Positions 9,088 to 16,117 of a stretch of DNA of 64,000 bases are shown one piece after another. The position numbers and the translations under genes are program-made. This DNA comes from Dongia rigui (GTDB taxonomy: Bacteria > Pseudomonadota > Alphaproteobacteria > Dongiales > Dongiaceae): the NCBI RefSeq assembly GCF_034044635.1, contig NZ_JAXCLX010000001.1, positions 124,001 through 188,000 on the forward strand, in the 5' to 3' direction. The notes below the pieces were generated by a model. That model searched no databases, had not been told where the DNA came from, and saw only the letters and a program-made list of their open reading frames with translations. Numbering within the stretch: the first letter of the stretch is position 1; every line of letters begins with the position of its first letter.

Positions 9088-9192
9088 ATGAGTAGAGGCC
9101 TGAAACTGTCGGGCGTCATGTTGGTGGGATTGGTCCTGGCCGTGACGGCGTTCGCCGAGGGTGCGGCACTGCTGACGTGCGTGTTGAGGTAG
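9088..9192 (+). CDS. 34-residue membrane or secreted peptide downstream of P460
   Basis: The frame MSRGLKLSGVMLVGLVLAVT then AFAEGAALLTCVLR is preceded by a strong AGAGGAG ribosome site about 6 bases before the ATG, and starts 12 bases after the P460 stop. It has a basic N-terminus, a hydrophobic run (residues 8-22) and AFA-E, which reads like a signal-peptidase site, plus one Cys near the end. It could be a small membrane subunit or a secreted Cys peptide. I do not recognise a family; support comes from the ribosome site, spacing and composition only. Confidence 0.5.
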   Translation: MSRGLKLSGVMLVGLVLAVTAFAEGAALLTCVLR

Positions 9193-9200
9193 ATGGAGCC

Positions 9201-9330
9201 GTCACTTGGCGCCCCCCTCCTGCCTCCCCCCCTGAAGGTGGGAGGTTCTAAAGCGAGGTTGGTCGACTGGTTTGAGTAAAAGCCCTCCCACCTTCAGGGG
9301 GGAGGGTTGGGAGGGGGGCCGCCACTGACG
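9201..9330 (+). repeat. Long palindromic intergenic repeat, copy 1 (3' side of dnaE)
   Basis: The element begins GTCACTTGGCGCCCCCCTCC and contains arms of about 40 bases: CCTGAAGGTGGGAGG (9231-9245) matches the reverse complement of CCTCCCACCTTCAGG (9284-9298), and the outer C-rich and G-rich arms also pair. It carries the internal sequence TTCTAAAGCGAGGTTG. A second, clearly related copy in the same orientation lies at 12859-12985, on the other side of dnaE. Such repeats typically act as transcription-end or mRNA-stability elements; here it ends 8 bases before the dnaE stop codon region. Confidence 0.75.
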
Positions 9331-9337
9331 AGAACCG

Positions 9338-12300
9338 CTACGTATCCAACACCTCGTTCACGCCCTGCATGGCGCGGATGGCGCCGCGGACGGCTGGGGT
9401 CACGGCGAAGTGGTCGCGCAGCACGATGTCGACTTCGCGTTTTTGTTCGGGAAGATCGACGACGAGTTCGATGCGGCCCTTGCCCCTGCCCGCCTTGCCA
9501 AGGATCTGCTTGATCGTCTCGACGGGGCTGGCGTCTTTCAGGAATATCTTGAGGCCTGCGGCTGTTGCCGCGGCCGCCTGGTCGAGACTCGAGACCTCGT
9601 TCACCATGAGGCGCAGGCCGCCCTCCTCCTCTTGCCGGCAATCGACATTGAGCAGCAGGGCGCGGCCGGGCTCCAGCATTTCCCGCGCGGCCGTGAGGCG
9701 TTCGGAGAAGATCGTCGCTTCATACATGCCGCTGGCATCGGTCAGCTGGATGAAGGCAAAGCGGTTGCCCTTCTGCGAGGTCCGCTCCTGCTTGCCGACG
9801 ACGAGGCCGGCCACGCGGGCGCGGCTCGCCCCTTTGGCCTTCAACCACTGCGGCAGATCGGCAAAGGCCACCACGTCGAGGCGCTTCAGGCTGGCGCCGT
9901 AGGAATCCAGCGGGTGCGCCGAGAGGTAGAAGCCGATGGCACCGAATTCCTGCTGCAGCCGCTCCATTGGCAGCCAGTCTGGCAACGGCGACAAGGTGAG
10001 GCGCACCTGGGTCGTTTCGGCAAACATGCTGGACTGGTTGCTGCCCCGCGCCTCATGTGCCGCCTGCGCCTGGCGCAGCATCTGCTCCACCGCATCGTGG
10101 ACCTGGCGGCGATTGTTGTTGAGGCTGTCGAAGGCGCCAGCGAGGACCAGGTTTTCCATCTGGCGCTTGTTGAGGCCCTTGGGGTCGACGCGCTCGGAGA
10201 AATCCTCGAGGCTCTTGAACGGCCCACCTTGCTCACGCGCGCGGACGATGGCCTCGACCGGGCCCATGCCGACATTCTTCACCGCCCCCAGCGCATAGCG
10301 GACAGCGAGCGTGCCATCGGCTTGCTGTTCCACCGAGAAGGTGGGTTCCGATTTGTTGACGTCGGGCTGCAGCAGCTTGATGCCGATGCGGTTCAGTTCC
10401 TGGCGGAAGACATTGAGCTTGTCGGTGTTGCCCATGTCGTAGGTCATCGAGGCGGCGAAGAATTCGACCGGATAATTCGCCTTCAGCCAGGCGGTCTGGT
10501 AGGAGACGAAGGCATAGGCGGCGGCATGGCTCTTGTTGAAACCGTAGCCGGCGAATTTGTTGACCTGGTCGAAGATCTCGGCGGCCTTGTCGGCTTTCAC
10601 CTTGCGCTCAACGGCGCCGTCGACGAACAGCTTGCGCTGGGCTTCCATCTCCTCCTTGATCTTCTTGCCCATGGCGCGGCGCAAGAGATCGGCGCCACCG
10701 AGGCTGTAGCCTGACAGCACCTGGGCAATCTGCATGACCTGTTCCTGATAGATCATGATGCCAAAGGTTTCCTTCAGGATTCCTTCTAGCGAGGGGTGGA
10801 GATAGTCAGGCTCCTCGCGGCCGTGCTTGCAGTTGATGTATTTCGGGATGTTGTCCATCGGGCCGGGGCGATAGAGCGCCACGACGGCGATGATGTCTTC
10901 GAAGCGGTCGGGCTTCAGCTTGCGCAGAACATCACGCATGCCGGAACTTTCCAGCTGGAACACGCCGGTCGCATCGCCCTTGCCCAGCATGGTGAACGTG
11001 TTCTCGTCATCCAACGGCAAATGGTCGATGTCGAGCTCAATGCCGCGCTTCCGGAGCAGCTTGTCGGCTGTGCGCAGAACCGAAAGCGTCTTCAAACCCA
11101 GGAAGTCGAACTTCACCAGACCAGCTTTTTCGACGTCCTTCATGTTGAACTGGGTGACCGGCATGTCCGAGCGCGGGTCTCGGTACATGGGCACCAATTG
11201 ATCGAGCGGCCGGTCGCCGATGACGACGCCGGCGGCATGGGTCGAGGCGTGCCGGTAGAGGCCTTCGAGTTTCTGCGCGACTTCCATCAGGCGCTTGACG
11301 CTGGGATCCTCGTCCATCGCGTCGCGCAGTTGCCGCTCGCCCTCGATCGCCTCTTTCAAGGTGATGGGATTGGCCGGATTGTTGGGGATGAGTTTCGAGA
11401 GCCGGTCGATCTGGCCATAGGGCATCTGCAGCACGCGGCCGACATCGCGCACGGCCGCGCGCGCCTGCAGCTTACCGAAGGTGATGATCTGCCCCACCTT
11501 GTCGCGGCCATAGCGTTCCTGCACATGGCGGATCACTTCTTCGCGCCGGTCCTGGCAGAAATCGATGTCGAAGTCGGGCATCGAGACGCGTTCTGGATTG
11601 AGGAAGCGCTCGAACAGCAGGCCCCAGCGCAGGGGATCGAGATCGGTGATGGTGAGCGCCCAGGCGACGACCGAGCCGGCGCCGGAGCCGCGGCCGGGCC
11701 CCACCGGAATGCTCTCCTTCTTCGCCCATTGGATGAATTCGGCAACGATGAGGAAGTAGCCGGGAAAACCCATTTGGATGATGACGCCGAGCTCGAATTC
11801 GAGGCGGTCGCGATAGGCCTGGCGCGCATCCTCGGCAATCTTATCGGTCTCGAAGCGCCGCGCGAGGCCGGCATGTGCCATCTCCTTCAGCGCCTCGTCT
11901 TCGCTCTTGCCATCGGAGAAAGCCGGCAGGATGGGCTTCCGGGCCGGCGGCATGTAGGCGCAGCGTTGGGCGATGATCAGCGTGTTCCGGATGGCTTCGG
12001 GTATATCGGCGAAGAGCTGCGCCATCTCGGCACCGGATTTGAACCGATGCTCGCGCGTCACCTTGCGGCGGTTGCCTTCGGCGACATAGGTGCCGCCAGC
12101 GATGCAGAGCAGCGCGTCATGGGCGAGGTACATGCCCTCGTCACTGAAATAGACGTCGTTGGTGGCGACCAGCGGCAGGTCGAGGGCGTAGGCAAGATTG
12201 ATCAGGCTTTCCTCGATGCGCGTCTCCTCCTCCACACCGTGGCGCATGAGTTCGATATAGAGGCGCCCCGGGAAAATCTCGGCGAGGCGCTTCAGCGCGG

Positions 12301-12772
12301 CTTCGGCGGCGGCGTCCTGGCCTTCCAGCAGCAGACGGCCGACGAGCCCCTTTGGCCCGCCGGTCAGCGCGATCAGCCCCTCGTGGTGGTCTTTGAGCGC
12401 CTCCAACGAGACCTGCGGCGGAGTGCCGGGTTCGCCCAGCAGATAGGCGTCGCTGGAGAGCTTGGTAAGGTTGGCATAGCCGGCGTCGTTCTGCACCAGC
12501 AAGACGATCTGATCCGGTGCCGGGATCTGCATCTGATGCGGGTCGCGTTCACGCGCCAGACCCAGCTGGCAGCCGATGATCGGCTGCACGCCGGCATCCT
12601 TGGCGAGGCCGGAAAACTCCATGGCGCCGAAGAGATTGCCGGTATCGGTGACGGCCACGGCCGGCATCGAATTGCGTTTGCACAGATCGACCAGTTGCTT
12701 GTTCTTGATCGCCCCTTCCGAGAGGGAATAGGCGGAATGAACACGCAAATGGACAAAATCGGCATGCGCCAT
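9338..12772 (-). CDS. dnaE: DNA polymerase III alpha subunit
   Basis: Replicative DNA polymerase catalytic subunit of 1144 residues, close to the usual length of about 1150. In order: PHP domain (VHLRVHSAYSLSEGAI at the start), palm with GPGRGSGAGSVVAWAL near 360 and the catalytic PDFDIDF near 400, the thumb/fingers region with GFNKSHAAAYA, tandem helix-hairpin-helix, and a C-terminal OB fold (RARVAGLVVGKQERTSQKGN). The start was set at ATG 12772 (MAHADFVHLRVH); the upstream in-frame stretch lies in the repeat-rich gap. It stands alone between two copies of the same palindromic repeat. Confidence 0.97.
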   Translation of the reverse strand: MAHADFVHLRVHSAYSLSEGAIKNKQLVDLCKRNSMPAVAVTDTGNLFGAMEFSGLAKDAGVQPIIGCQLGLARERDPHQMQIPAPDQIVLLVQNDAGYANLTKLSSDAYLLGEPGTPPQVSLEALKDHHEGLIALTGGPKGLVGRLLLEGQDAAAEAALKRLAEIFPGRLYIELMRHGVEEETRIEESLINLAYALDLPLVATNDVYFSDEGMYLAHDALLCIAGGTYVAEGNRRKVTREHRFKSGAEMAQLFADIPEAIRNTLIIAQRCAYMPPARKPILPAFSDGKSEDEALKEMAHAGLARRFETDKIAEDARQAYRDRLEFELGVIIQMGFPGYFLIVAEFIQWAKKESIPVGPGRGSGAGSVVAWALTITDLDPLRWGLLFERFLNPERVSMPDFDIDFCQDRREEVIRHVQERYGRDKVGQIITFGKLQARAAVRDVGRVLQMPYGQIDRLSKLIPNNPANPITLKEAIEGERQLRDAMDEDPSVKRLMEVAQKLEGLYRHASTHAAGVVIGDRPLDQLVPMYRDPRSDMPVTQFNMKDVEKAGLVKFDFLGLKTLSVLRTADKLLRKRGIELDIDHLPLDDENTFTMLGKGDATGVFQLESSGMRDVLRKLKPDRFEDIIAVVALYRPGPMDNIPKYINCKHGREEPDYLHPSLEGILKETFGIMIYQEQVMQIAQVLSGYSLGGADLLRRAMGKKIKEEMEAQRKLFVDGAVERKVKADKAAEIFDQVNKFAGYGFNKSHAAAYAFVSYQTAWLKANYPVEFFAASMTYDMGNTDKLNVFRQELNRIGIKLLQPDVNKSEPTFSVEQQADGTLAVRYALGAVKNVGMGPVEAIVRAREQGGPFKSLEDFSERVDPKGLNKRQMENLVLAGAFDSLNNNRRQVHDAVEQMLRQAQAAHEARGSNQSSMFAETTQVRLTLSPLPDWLPMERLQQEFGAIGFYLSAHPLDSYGASLKRLDVVAFADLPQWLKAKGASRARVAGLVVGKQERTSQKGNRFAFIQLTDASGMYEATIFSERLTAAREMLEPGRALLLNVDCRQEEEGGLRLMVNEVSSLDQAAAATAAGLKIFLKDASPVETIKQILGKAGRGKGRIELVVDLPEQKREVDIVLRDHFAVTPAVRGAIRAMQGVNEVLDT

Positions 12773-12858
12773 GGGGATATCAGGCTGTGAGTCGCGGGGA
12801 TGGCGGAGTCTAGTGGGATTTGGCGGGCGATGGAAGGATCGCAAGTCCGCGGAAACCT

Positions 12859-12985
12859 GTCACTTGCGCCCCCCACCCTACCCTCCCCCTGAAGGGAGAG
12901 GGTTTTAGAGCGAGGTATCGGTGCGAGCCCGGCGATGAGCCCCTCTCCCTTCAGGGGGAGGGGTTGGGGGGGGCTAAGCGCACTG
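12859..12985 (+). repeat. Long palindromic intergenic repeat, copy 2 (5' side of dnaE)
   Basis: Starts GTCACTTGCGCCCCCCACCC, close to copy 1, then CCCTCCCCCTGAAGGGAGAG (12881-12900) pairs with the complementary CTCTCCCTTCAGGGGGAGGG at 12943-12962. The inner segment GGTTTTAGAGCGAGGTATCG corresponds to TTCTAAAGCGAGGTTG in copy 1. Orientation is the same as copy 1, so the pair forms direct repeats around dnaE. Confidence 0.75.
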
Positions 12986-13012
12986 CTCTCTCGGAACATT
13001 CAACGCCAAACG

Positions 13013-13050
13013 GAAAAAGAAAAAGCCCTCCGTGGACAGGACGGAGGGCT
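13013..13050 (-). terminator. Intrinsic terminator of the 13156-13866 gene
   Basis: A 10-bp perfect stem (AGCCCTCCGT 13024-13033 with 13041-13050, 7-base loop) is followed on the minus strand by TTTTTCTTTTT (complement of 13014-13024). Confidence 0.85.
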
Positions 13051-13155
13051 CTAGTGAGGCCGAGATCCATCGTTCGGGGGACGATCTCGGCTTGACCCGG
13101 GCAAAGTGAGCCGGGACGGGAAAGGGCAAAGAGGACTTAGAACTAAAGCGCGGAT

Positions 13156-13866
13156 TTACCAGGGTTGCGAAAAGAGTGCTGCGAGACCCGTCGGCATCTG
13201 TTCGGCGGCGGGCGCGCCAAAGCCATAGCTCATCGGTGCGTCCTGCTCGGTCCAGGCGAAACGACGGGCCTGCGGATAGCGATGCTGGCCGATATTGGGC
13301 GGCGTCAGATCGAGGGTCAGCGGCTCGGCGCCACCAGCCGAAATCATGCGCAGGCCACCCACGGTATTGAGCGGCGAGAGTGCGAAGATGCGGCGTAAAG
13401 GCGTGGCGCCCAGGCGCAGCGCCGTCTCACGCACATGGATCACGTCACGGGCGGCGGCGATGGGGATCCATTCGAGAATGCCATTGGCGACGAAACGCGC
13501 GGCGGCAACCTCGCCACTCTCGATCAAGACGGCCAAGCTCAGCTGCCGATCCAAGGCGCGCGATGACAGAACGCGGTAGAGGAAAATCTCGCTGCCGACA
13601 TCGACGGCATAAGCGAGGCCATTGGCGACGTCGACCAGGGCGGTACCGATGCCCAGGCGCTGGCGCGCCAGGCGCTCCCAGGCGAGGTCGGTATCGCGTT
13701 CGGTCCAATTGCGCTGAAGATCGACGCCGATTTGCGCATCTCCGTCCGGGCCGTCAAGCCAACGGTCGCGGCGCAAGGCAACGATTTCGGCAAGGTCAGG
13801 CGAAAGACCGATGGCAGGAGAGGCCGATTTGCTGTCGATACCGACGATGCTGGAATGGACGGTCAT
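13156..13866 (-). CDS. Uncharacterised 236-residue protein
   Basis: I do not recognise a family. The protein has no signal peptide or membrane segment. It contains an acidic/arginine-rich N-terminal half (LAEIVALRRDRWLDGPDGDAQ), a central LVDVANGLAYAVDVGSEIFLYRVL segment, and a C-terminal part rich in proline and aromatic residues (FAWTEQDAPMSYGFGAPAAEQ). It has its own strong terminator 100 bases downstream. Upstream, a 10-bp inverted repeat lies 35-75 bases before the start. It follows the first PhoX-type gene but is separated from it by that gene's terminator, so a phosphate link is not supported. Confidence 0.7.
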   Translation of the reverse strand: MTVHSSIVGIDSKSASPAIGLSPDLAEIVALRRDRWLDGPDGDAQIGVDLQRNWTERDTDLAWERLARQRLGIGTALVDVANGLAYAVDVGSEIFLYRVLSSRALDRQLSLAVLIESGEVAAARFVANGILEWIPIAAARDVIHVRETALRLGATPLRRIFALSPLNTVGGLRMISAGGAEPLTLDLTPPNIGQHRYPQARRFAWTEQDAPMSYGFGAPAAEQMPTGLAALFSQPW

Positions 13867-13901
13867 GGCGGCACCTCACTTTGGGTCCTGCGATGCCCTG
13901 G

Positions 13902-13940
13902 CCCCGGCAAGACATCTCCAACAGAGATCTCTTGCCGGGG
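13902..13940. other. Inverted repeat upstream of the uncharacterised gene
   Basis: CCCCGGCAAG (13902-13911) and CTTGCCGGGG (13931-13940) form a 10-bp perfect inverted repeat with a 19-base loop, between the phoX1 terminator and the start of the 13156-13866 gene. It could be a leader hairpin or an operator; no promoter hexamers are clear. Confidence 0.35.
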
Positions 13941-14002
13941 CTAGGCACCCTCTCTGGGAGGGATACTGGCCGATTCTGATTGCTGGCCTCTTGCAACGAG
14001 AT

Positions 14003-14043
14003 GACAAAAGAATGACGCCCGGCGGTGGATGCCGCCGGGCGTC
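14003..14043 (-). terminator. Terminator of the first PhoX-type gene
   Basis: A 12-bp perfect stem (GACGCCCGGCGG 14014-14025 with 14032-14043, 6-base loop) begins 27 bases after the gene's stop. On the minus strand it is followed by ATTCTTTTGTC, an imperfect T run. Confidence 0.8.
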
Positions 14044-14069
14044 AGGTCGTTCAGCAGGCGATAAACCGA

Positions 14070-15965
14070 TCAGCCGCCGATTTCGCCGCCATCCTGCTTG
14101 GTGATGGCAACGACGCTGGGACGCGGCAGGCTGTCACCGAAATCGGGCCAGCGCGTGGTCAGCTTGTCGGTGTTCTCCGAATCCTCCGCCGGATGCTGGA
14201 CCGAGACGAAGAGCGTCTTTCCATCCGGCGTGAAGGCCGGGCCGCACATTTCCGCACCCGTCGGGCAGGCGAAGAAGAAGCGCGGCAAGGCGCGGCCGTC
14301 ACCCAGCGTGTCGGCACCATAGAGGCCGTCGGCGATGTCGAAATCGGTGGCACCGTCGCTGGCGATCCAGATGCGGCCCTTGGGGTCGAAGGCGATGTTG
14401 TCGGGTGCTGCAAACCAACCGTTGGGGCTGATGCCGGGATTGTATTTCGCCCCCTCCTCCGGCTTGGCGGGATTGCCGGCGAGGAGGAACACGTCCCATT
14501 TGTAGCTGTCGGCGGCGTGGTCGGCATCCTTGCCCTCGCCCGGCGGCAGCATTTCGAGGATGTGACCATAGAGATTCTCGGCGCGCGGGTTGGCGGCGTC
14601 GATCTCATCGGCCTTGCGCTTCTTGTTCTTGGTCATGACAGCATAGACGCGGCCGGTCACCGGATTGGGCTCCATGTCTTCCGGTCGGTCCATCTTCGTG
14701 GCGCCCACCTGGTCGCCGGCAAGGCGCGCCTTGATGAAGACTTCCGCCTGGTCGGCAAAGCCGTTTTCGGGCGTCAGGCCATTTGTCCCGTGGATCAGCG
14801 GGATCCAGGTCAGTGTGCCATCGTCGTTGAACTTCGCTGCCGACAGCGTGCCCTCGTCGAGCAGCTTCTTGTTGGCGGCGCGGTCGTCCGGGTTGAATTT
14901 CCCGGCGCTGACGAAGCGATAGATATGTTCGAAGTAATCGTCGTCACCGGTATAGACGACGACACGGCCGTCCTTGTTGACGATCGACGTCGCGGCCTCG
15001 TGGCCCATGCGGCCCAAGGCCGTGCGTTTCACCGGCAGTTCGTCCGGGGCGTAGGGATCGATCTCGACCACCCAGTCGAAGCGGTTTGGCTCGTTGGGCG
15101 TCTTCTCGAGAATGAAGCGGTCGTCGATGCGCGAGAAGCCGTAGAGGTCGGTGCCGTCATAGAGATAGCGCTCAAGCAGCTTCGGATCGCCGCCCTTGGC
15201 GGGATCGCCGCCGAAGGTATCCGAAAGGCCTTCCTCGCAGGTGAGGATCGTGCCCCAGGGGGTGACACCGCCCGAGCAATTGTAGCCGGTGCCGAACACG
15301 CGGGTGCCCGTCGGATCGGCCGCCGTCTGCAGCAGCTTGTGGCCGGCGGCGGGGCCGGAGATCGCGATTTCGGTCGTGCCGGTGATGCGGCGGTTATACT
15401 TGCTGTCCTTCACCACCTGCCATTTGCCGTTCTCTTTCTTGATCTCGACGATGGAGTGGCCCCAGGCCTGCTGCACCGTCTTGATCTGTTCCGGCGTCAT
15501 CATCTTGCCGGCATCGTCTTCGGTAAGGCCAGGGAACATGATGTGCGGATCGGGATATTCGTTGTTGACGCAAAGGAGGCCATGCTCGCTGTTGGTCGAG
15601 CCCAGCGGCAGCGGCAGATAGCCGATGAAATCGCAGTTGTAGCCGAACTGTTTCGCCTGCGCGTCAGCGCTTTGGCCGGCCGCATCAAGCTCGGTGCCGC
15701 CGGGCAAGATCGCCTCGCCCCAGCGCACCAGAATGTCGGCGTCATAGCCTTCGGCGACGTGATGGGTCTGGTCGTAGATCTTGGTGAGCTCCGGGAAGGT
15801 CAGCGTCGAGGCGCTGGCCGCCGCTTGTGCGCCCGGCAGCCGGAAAGACATGGCCGAAACGGCCGCGGCGCCGGCCGCGCCCAGAAGCATGGAGCGGCGT
15901 GAAAAGCGCGCGGAAACCAATTGCGCGTAAGTGGGTGTCGATGCGTTCTGCGGATGATCCGCCAT
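14070..15965 (-). CDS. PhoX-family alkaline phosphatase, Tat-exported (copy 1)
   Basis: A 631-residue protein of the PhoX (DUF839) family: periplasmic, metal (calcium/iron) dependent phosphomonoesterases exported folded by Tat. The twin-arginine motif SRRSML is at residues 22-27, followed by a hydrophobic run ending at AQA. Family landmarks: LLCVNNEYPD, YNCSGGVTPWGTILTCEEG (with the Cys and Glu of the metal site), GRMGHEAA, KMDRPEDMEPNP and CGPAFTPDGKTLFVSVQHP. ATG 15965 was chosen because CAGGAGGC lies just upstream. A Pho box lies about 75-95 bases before the start. It is a tandem paralogue of the next gene upstream; each has its own terminator. Confidence 0.88.
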   Translation of the reverse strand: MADHPQNASTPTYAQLVSARFSRRSMLLGAAGAAAVSAMSFRLPGAQAAASASTLTFPELTKIYDQTHHVAEGYDADILVRWGEAILPGGTELDAAGQSADAQAKQFGYNCDFIGYLPLPLGSTNSEHGLLCVNNEYPDPHIMFPGLTEDDAGKMMTPEQIKTVQQAWGHSIVEIKKENGKWQVVKDSKYNRRITGTTEIAISGPAAGHKLLQTAADPTGTRVFGTGYNCSGGVTPWGTILTCEEGLSDTFGGDPAKGGDPKLLERYLYDGTDLYGFSRIDDRFILEKTPNEPNRFDWVVEIDPYAPDELPVKRTALGRMGHEAATSIVNKDGRVVVYTGDDDYFEHIYRFVSAGKFNPDDRAANKKLLDEGTLSAAKFNDDGTLTWIPLIHGTNGLTPENGFADQAEVFIKARLAGDQVGATKMDRPEDMEPNPVTGRVYAVMTKNKKRKADEIDAANPRAENLYGHILEMLPPGEGKDADHAADSYKWDVFLLAGNPAKPEEGAKYNPGISPNGWFAAPDNIAFDPKGRIWIASDGATDFDIADGLYGADTLGDGRALPRFFFACPTGAEMCGPAFTPDGKTLFVSVQHPAEDSENTDKLTTRWPDFGDSLPRPSVVAITKQDGGEIGG

Positions 15966-16040
15966 CGGTGCCTCCTGATCCTTTTGCGTGGGAAGGCGCC
16001 CTGCGTAGACCTCGCAAATGACGGATAACGCGCCCGAATC

Positions 16041-16058
16041 ATGAAGGATATGTGACAG
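16041..16058 (-). promoter_or_regulatory. Pho box of the first PhoX-type gene
   Basis: On the minus strand CTGTCAC-ATAT-CCTTCAT matches the PhoB consensus of two 7-bp CTGTCAT-like repeats spaced 4 bp (first repeat 6/7, second 5/7). Eleven bases further on is GTTATC as a weak -10. The box lies directly beside the terminator of the upstream paralogue. Confidence 0.65.
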
Positions 16059-16059
16059 C

Positions 16060-16092
16060 AAAAAGCCCGGCCGGAAGTGCCCGGCCGGGCTT
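16060..16092 (-). terminator. Terminator of the second PhoX-type gene
   Basis: GCCCGGCCGG (16065-16074) pairs with 16081-16090, extended by AA/TT to 12 bp, loop 6 bases, followed on the minus strand by TTTTTGCTG. It starts 26 bases after the stop of the 16118-18073 gene. Confidence 0.88.
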
Positions 16093-16117
16093 CTCTTTTA
16101 CGCAATCGGTCAGGAGA

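Larger units (their letters stand above)
12773..13155. other. Gene-free region upstream of dnaE
   Basis: These 383 bases contain repeat copy 2, the terminator of the next minus-strand gene (13013-13050) and a further 9-bp stem, GCCGAGATC (13059-13067) with GATCTCGGC near 13083-13091. I see no protein-coding frame and no convincing dnaE promoter. Confidence 0.6.

Noticed and set aside
14025-15902. A long plus-strand open frame opposite the first PhoX-type gene (similar at 16052-17656)
   Set aside because: Both mirror PhoX-family coding sequence; composition is Gly/Arg/His/Asp-rich and no start signal is present.
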